This document shows positions 15,372-18,592 of a stretch of DNA of 18,592 nt, in pieces. Within the stretch, counting starts at the first letter, position 1. Each line of letters starts with the position of its first letter. The notes under the pieces were generated by a model, which was not told the DNA's origin, made no database searches, and saw only the letters and a program-made list of their open reading frames with translations. Location: positions 1 through 18,592 of the forward strand of contig DATEKI010000106.1 in NCBI GenBank assembly GCA_035277545.1, written 5' to 3'. The position numbers were made by a program, and so were the translations under genes. The stretch comes from 66-474 sp035277545 (GTDB lineage Bacteria > Pseudomonadota > Gammaproteobacteria > Xanthomonadales > Rhodanobacteraceae).

Positions 15372-16664
15372 ATGCGCGTACTCGCTTTCTGTGCAGGGCT
15401 CACCTGCATCCTTGTTCCGGCTTTCTCACTGGGCGCGCCCGTCGCCCAGACCCATGGCAACCAGGTTCCCCCCGAGCCCACCGTGGTGCACACCGGCACG
15501 CAGCAAGCGACGTTGCCGGCGGCGCGCGTGGATGCGGCGCTCAAGGATTACGACCACTGGCTGGACCAGCTTGCGGCGGAGAACCGCACCGCCGGCCTCG
15601 CGACCGCGGTGGTGGTCAACGACAAGGTGCGCTACGAGCGCACCCTCGGCTACGCGGATGCGAACACCGGCGCCAGGGTGCAACCCGACACGGTGTTCCG
15701 GCTGGCGTCGCTGTCCAAGGCCTTCGCCACCGCGCTCACCGGCCTGCTGGTGCGCCAGGGCGCGTTGAGCTGGGACACGCGCCTTGCGAGCGTGCTGCCA
15801 TTCTTCAAGTTGCGCGACGCCAACGCCTCGCAGGAAGCCACCGTGCGCGACATCCTGAGCCAGAGCATCGGGCTGCCGCACAACGCGTACGACAACCTGC
15901 TGTCCAACGGGGTGCCCTACCAGGAGCTGGAGCGCAAACTCGACACCGTGCCGCTCACCTGCGACCCCGGCAGCTGCTATGGCTACCAGAACATCGCGTT
16001 CTCGCTGATCGGCGACGTGATCTATGCCAAGACCGGGCAATTCTTTTCCCAGCTGGTGGACAAGTACCTGTTCCTCCCGCTCGGCATGACCACCGCCAGC
16101 TACGGCCGCGATGGCCTGGAAAACAGCCGCGACTGGGCGCGCCCGCACTACCGGCACGGCAAGCAATGGGTCTCCTACGAGCCCAACGACAATTTCTACA
16201 TACCGCCCGCCGCGGGCGTCAACGCCAGTATCCGTGACATGGAGCAATGGCTGATTGCGCAAATGGGTGGCCGTCCGATGGTGCTGCCGGACTCGCTGCT
16301 GGACGTCCTGCATTCTCCGATCATCGACACGCCGACCGAGCGGATGTTCTCCAATTGGCGGCGTGCGCGCGTGACGAAGGCGTCCTACGCACTCGGCTGG
16401 CGCGTGTACGACTACGAAGGCGAGACGCTGATCTTCCACGCCGGCGCCGTGAAGGGCTATCGCTCGATGATCGGGTTTTTCCCGAAATACCACGCGGGCG
16501 TGGTGTTGCTGTGGAATTGCGAAAGCAATACGCCGGCGGGATTGTTGCCGATGCTCCTGGACGACCTGCTCGGATTGCCGCACGAGGACTGGGCGGAACT
16601 CAACCAGCCGGAACGCCCTGCGCGCAAGGCGCGGCATACAGCGCGGACGAAGCGCAAGCACTAG
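15372..16664 (+). CDS. Secreted serine beta-lactamase-like hydrolase (class C/esterase family)
   Basis: A 430-residue member of the serine beta-lactamase/DD-peptidase superfamily. It has a signal peptide (MRVLAFCAGLTCILVPAFSLGAPVA), then the S-x-x-K motif SLSK (Ser113, Lys116), Y-x-N as YQN (Tyr205, Asn207), and HAG (356-358) in place of the KTG triad. The cysteine pair Cys197/Cys202 just before the Y-x-N motif may form a disulfide. HxG at the third motif is common in class C-like esterases and peptidases, so a penicillin-binding, esterase or D-amino peptidase role is as likely as true beta-lactamase activity. The C-terminus is strongly basic (RKARHTARTKRKH). The start has no ribosome binding site. 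Transcription runs into repeat copy B. Confidence 0.9.
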   Translation: MRVLAFCAGLTCILVPAFSLGAPVAQTHGNQVPPEPTVVHTGTQQATLPAARVDAALKDYDHWLDQLAAENRTAGLATAVVVNDKVRYERTLGYADANTGARVQPDTVFRLASLSKAFATALTGLLVRQGALSWDTRLASVLPFFKLRDANASQEATVRDILSQSIGLPHNAYDNLLSNGVPYQELERKLDTVPLTCDPGSCYGYQNIAFSLIGDVIYAKTGQFFSQLVDKYLFLPLGMTTASYGRDGLENSRDWARPHYRHGKQWVSYEPNDNFYIPPAAGVNASIRDMEQWLIAQMGGRPMVLPDSLLDVLHSPIIDTPTERMFSNWRRARVTKASYALGWRVYDYEGETLIFHAGAVKGYRSMIGFFPKYHAGVVLLWNCESNTPAGLLPMLLDDLLGLPHEDWAELNQPERPARKARHTARTKRKH

Positions 16665-17055
16665 AAACGCAAGCCATGGATGGCCGCAGTCGGAGTGAAG
16701 CTCCTCTTGCGCCCTTGCACGACGCCGACTGCATCGGCAGGACTGCCGATGCGAACGCCCCCGGCAGCCCGAAGGGCGAGCCACAGGGATGTGGCGAGTT
16801 GCATCGCAGCGCCAGGCGGGAGCAAGGCGCGCATGTTCGAGGCCACGGATGGCCGAGTTCGCGCCGGCCCGCTTGGCGCGAGAAGCACAGGGAAGTTTCG
16901 TCGACACGAAGTCGGCGAAACCGTCGTGCCCGGCGCACGGCCTCGGCTACTTTCGTCGAAACGAAAGCAGCCCGCGCGCCTCGGGGGCGCGCGGAAGCAA
17001 GACATGGATGTCGCTTTGGACTTCCGGAACCGTCGACGCACTTCAAATGCGGCGA
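16665..17055 (+). other. 391-base spacer between convergent genes, mostly a structured repeat
   Basis: This gap between the serine hydrolase and TonB-domain genes is filled by repeat copy B, with only about 40 bases of other sequence before the TonB-domain stop. Open frames exist on both strands (for example 16680-17072 plus and 16600-17046 minus), but none has a ribosome binding site or domain. The stem-loops are the only candidates for terminators of the two flanking genes; none is followed by a good T run. Confidence 0.8.
16673..17012 (+). repeat. Structured dispersed repeat, copy B
   Basis: The order of structures on the plus strand is: GCC-ATGGAT-GGC (16673-16684); a perfect 10-bp inverted repeat with a 2-base centre (16731-16752); GCCAC-AGGGAT-GTGGC (16780-16795); GGCC-ACGGAT-GGCC (16841-16854); an 11-position stem with a 6-base loop (16945-16972, one A-C mismatch); a 9-bp GC-rich stem with a 5-base loop (16972-16994); and GAC-ATGGAT-GTC (17001-17012). 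Apart from an insertion of about 70 bases carrying the third hairpin, it is colinear with copy A at 3789-4051. Confidence 0.85.
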
Positions 17056-18117
17056 TCAGCCGCCGAATTTGAAATCCACCCGACGCTGCAGCACCGCCGA
17101 AACGGGTTCGCCATCCTTCAGCGCAGGCTTGTAGGTGGACTGGTCGACCGCGCGGATCGCAGCCTGGTCGAAGACGCGGCGCGGCGATGATTCGATCACG
17201 TGGGCGTTGGTCACCGCGCCGCTGGCCGTCACCGTGAATTCCACGACTGCGTAACCGGAGGTCTGGTTGCGTGCAGCTTCCAGCGGGTACTGCGCCGCGG
17301 CGGCTTTCTCGATCTGGGCGCCGCGTGTGACCCCCGCAGCCTTGGGTGGCGCCGCGACGGGCTTCGGTGGCGGCGCCGCCTTTGCTGCCGCAGCCTGTTG
17401 CGTGGCCTGTTGCGCGGCCAGCCTGGCAGCCGCTTCCTTGTCGGCCGCGGCCTTGGCCGCGGCGGCCTGTTGCGCCGTCGCGAGCTCCGCCGCACGCTGC
17501 GCCTTCTGCTGTGCTTCCTGTTGCTGGCGCGCCTGCAACTTCTGCTGCGCGTCGAGCTTGGACCGCAGCAGCGTCAACGTGTAATTGGTGGGATCGGCCT
17601 TGGACAGCACATCGATCTCGCGGTTGGCTTCGGGGAAGTTGTTCTGCGAAATCGCCTTCTCGACATCGGGAACGCCGAACGGGAACGTCTCGCGCAAGGC
17701 ATCCTTGGCCACCTGGTTCTTCGGATCCTTGGCCAGCACCGCTTCGTAATACTCCATCGCGTTGTCGCCAGCCGGCGCGACCAGGCGATGCTGCGCGTAC
17801 GCATCGCGCGCCGCCGCCAGCAGGTCGTTGACGCTCATGCCGGACAACTTGGCCTTCGCCTGCGCGGCAGCCTGCGCCTGCGCCGCCGAACTTGCCGATG
17901 AAGGCGTCGCGGCGGGCAACTCCGCCGGTGCAGCGGATGCGGGCGCCGACGCCGCGGGTTTGGCCGATGCGACCGGCGGCGCCGAAGAAACCGGACCCTG
18001 TCCCTTGCCGCAGCCCGCCAGCAACAGCGCCATGCCCACCGCAACGGCGAGCCCGCGCATCGCGCCGAAATGCCCCGCGGAAGCCGGTTGGTTGTGACTG
18101 GAATCGAAAGTGATCAT
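17056..18117 (-). CDS. TonB C-terminal-domain lipoprotein (energy transducer TonB family)
   Basis: A 353-residue protein with a TonB C-terminal domain at about residues 275-353 (YPLEAARNQTSGYAVVEFTV, FDQAAIRAVDQSTYKPALKDG). The N-terminus is a lipoprotein signal (AVAVGMALLLAGC, acylated Cys36, then Gly), not the usual uncleaved TonB membrane helix. A Pro/Ala/Ser-rich linker follows. Residues of about 95-190 are helical and TPR-like (DAYAQHRLVAPAGDNAMEYYEAVLAKDP), followed by a long Ala/Gln/Lys-rich coiled coil (about 190-260). Without an inner-membrane helix that can contact ExbB/ExbD, classical energy transduction is doubtful; an outer-membrane structural or partner-binding role is possible. 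The start at 18117 has AGGTGG six bases upstream. An internal ATG at 18060 would also give a lipoprotein but lacks a ribosome binding site. Confidence 0.88.
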   Translation of the reverse strand: MITFDSSHNQPASAGHFGAMRGLAVAVGMALLLAGCGKGQGPVSSAPPVASAKPAASAPASAAPAELPAATPSSASSAAQAQAAAQAKAKLSGMSVNDLLAAARDAYAQHRLVAPAGDNAMEYYEAVLAKDPKNQVAKDALRETFPFGVPDVEKAISQNNFPEANREIDVLSKADPTNYTLTLLRSKLDAQQKLQARQQQEAQQKAQRAAELATAQQAAAAKAAADKEAAARLAAQQATQQAAAAKAAPPPKPVAAPPKAAGVTRGAQIEKAAAAQYPLEAARNQTSGYAVVEFTVTASGAVTNAHVIESSPRRVFDQAAIRAVDQSTYKPALKDGEPVSAVLQRRVDFKFGG

Positions 18118-18312
18118 GCGCCCACCTGTGTGCGAAGGGAGAGAAGTTCGGTTCCCGGGGCATGCATGAATCGTTCCATCCACGCGGTCACGCTCCGCCC
18201 GGCGCCAAGTTGCAGCGCGGATGTTCGAGAGGATGTGACGGGGTCGACACTAGGAGGGTCGTGCGCGACGTCCGGTCCGCCGGCAACGCAACAGCCGCAG
18301 CGCAAACGGAAA

Positions 18313-18331
18313 GCCCCGGCAGAACCGGGGC
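18313..18331 (-). terminator. Hairpin terminator candidate downstream of the histone-like gene
   Basis: A 7-bp perfect stem (18313-18319 with 18325-18331) encloses a 5-base loop. On the minus strand it is followed by TTTCCGTTT. It lies 108 bases past the stop of the histone-like gene and just upstream of the TonB-domain gene, so it would separate the two transcripts. Confidence 0.6.
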
Positions 18332-18355
18332 CAACGTCATGCGGATTGCCCGCAT

Positions 18356-18377
18356 CCCCGCGCTGGGCGCCGCGGGG
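18356..18377 (-). terminator. Second GC-rich hairpin in the same spacer
   Basis: A 7-bp perfect stem (18356-18362 with 18371-18377) encloses an 8-base loop. No T run follows on either strand, so it may only help fold the 3' end of the histone-like transcript. It lies 61 bases past that stop. Confidence 0.4.
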
Positions 18378-18438
18378 AAGGCAGGCTTGTGGTTATGGTG
18401 TCGAAGACAACGTGAAACGGTTGCAACGTACGGCTTGC

Positions 18439-18592
18439 TTACTTCTTCGCCTTCTTCGCACGCTTGGTCTTGCTGGCGCGCGCGGTCTTGGCCATCACGG
18501 CCTTCTTCGCGGTGCGCTTGCGCGCGGTCTTCTTGGCAGCGCGTTTGCGTGCCGGCTTCCTGGCCGATTTCTTCGCGGCCTTCCGCACCGTC
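18439..18592 (-). CDS. Histone H1-like Lys/Ala/Arg-rich DNA-binding protein, C-terminal fragment
   Basis: The last 50 codons of a gene running off the window edge end at TAA (18439-18441). The translation is almost only Lys, Ala, Arg and Thr, with repeated AAKK/TARK/RTAKK units, and ends SKTKRAKKAKK. This matches the low-complexity tails of bacterial H1-like and AlgP-like nucleoid proteins, which bind DNA non-specifically through charge. Family assignment is from composition only, since any N-terminal domain lies outside the window. The highly regular codons (AAG and GCG) and the in-frame stop make a chance open frame unlikely. Confidence 0.75.
   Translation of the reverse strand, partial: TVRKAAKKSARKPARKRAAKKTARKRTAKKAVMAKTARASKTKRAKKAKK

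Larger units (their letters stand above)
18118..18438. other. 321-base intergenic region with the TonB-domain gene leader and hairpins
   Basis: I see no gene here. On the minus strand TAGTGT (18247-18252) may be a -10 box for the TonB-domain gene, implying a leader of about 120 bases, but no fitting -35 is seen. The half nearer the histone-like gene holds two GC-rich hairpins, listed separately. Short open frames on both strands lack ribosome binding sites. Confidence 0.6.

Overview
The window is high-GC DNA packed with genes on both strands. Gene content points to a free-living gammaproteobacterium of the Xanthomonadales/Lysobacterales, probably the Rhodanobacteraceae–Xanthomonadaceae range. 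The indicators are a TonB-domain lipoprotein, an NTT-like transporter beside acpH and zapE, a LemA/M48 pair, and structured intergenic repeats. The lineage is inferred from gene content; I could not run a search.

Layout. (1) 1-576, plus strand: the 3' end of a metallophosphoesterase gene, then a small secreted cupredoxin. (2) 623-6792, minus strand: a complete tripartite RND efflux operon in the order outer-membrane lipoprotein, periplasmic adaptor, inner-membrane permease. It has a near-consensus sigma70 promoter at 6865-6893 and a hairpin terminator at 579-600. A structured repeat of about 340 bp separates the adaptor and permease genes. (3) 7075-8879, minus strand: an alpha/beta hydrolase gene translationally coupled to zapE. 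(4) 8906-12458: acpH (plus), an NTT/MFS-type transporter (minus) and a GMC oxidoreductase (plus), arranged convergently and then divergently with almost no spacer. (5) 12415-15218, minus strand: lemA followed by an M48 peptidase with TerB-like C-terminal repeats, with short palindromic repeats on both sides of lemA. (6) 15372-16664, plus strand: a secreted serine beta-lactamase-like hydrolase. (7) 16665-17055: a second copy of the structured repeat. (8) 17056-18117, minus strand: a TonB C-terminal-domain lipoprotein. (9) 18439-18592, minus strand: the end of a histone H1-like Lys/Ala/Arg-rich protein.

The genes are mostly envelope and housekeeping functions of familiar families. The least explained element is the intergenic repeat. 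Two diverged copies (about 3789-4051 read on minus, about 16673-17012 read on plus) share an ordered series of stem-loops. Between the copies, bases in the main 11-bp stem change in compensating pairs, and a following GC-rich stem is rebuilt with different sequence. A shorter module, a hairpin with variable arms around a six-base A-N-GGAT loop, recurs inside these copies and again around lemA. This looks like a structure-conserved extragenic element family rather than a protein gene. One copy lies inside the efflux operon, where it could influence expression of the permease.
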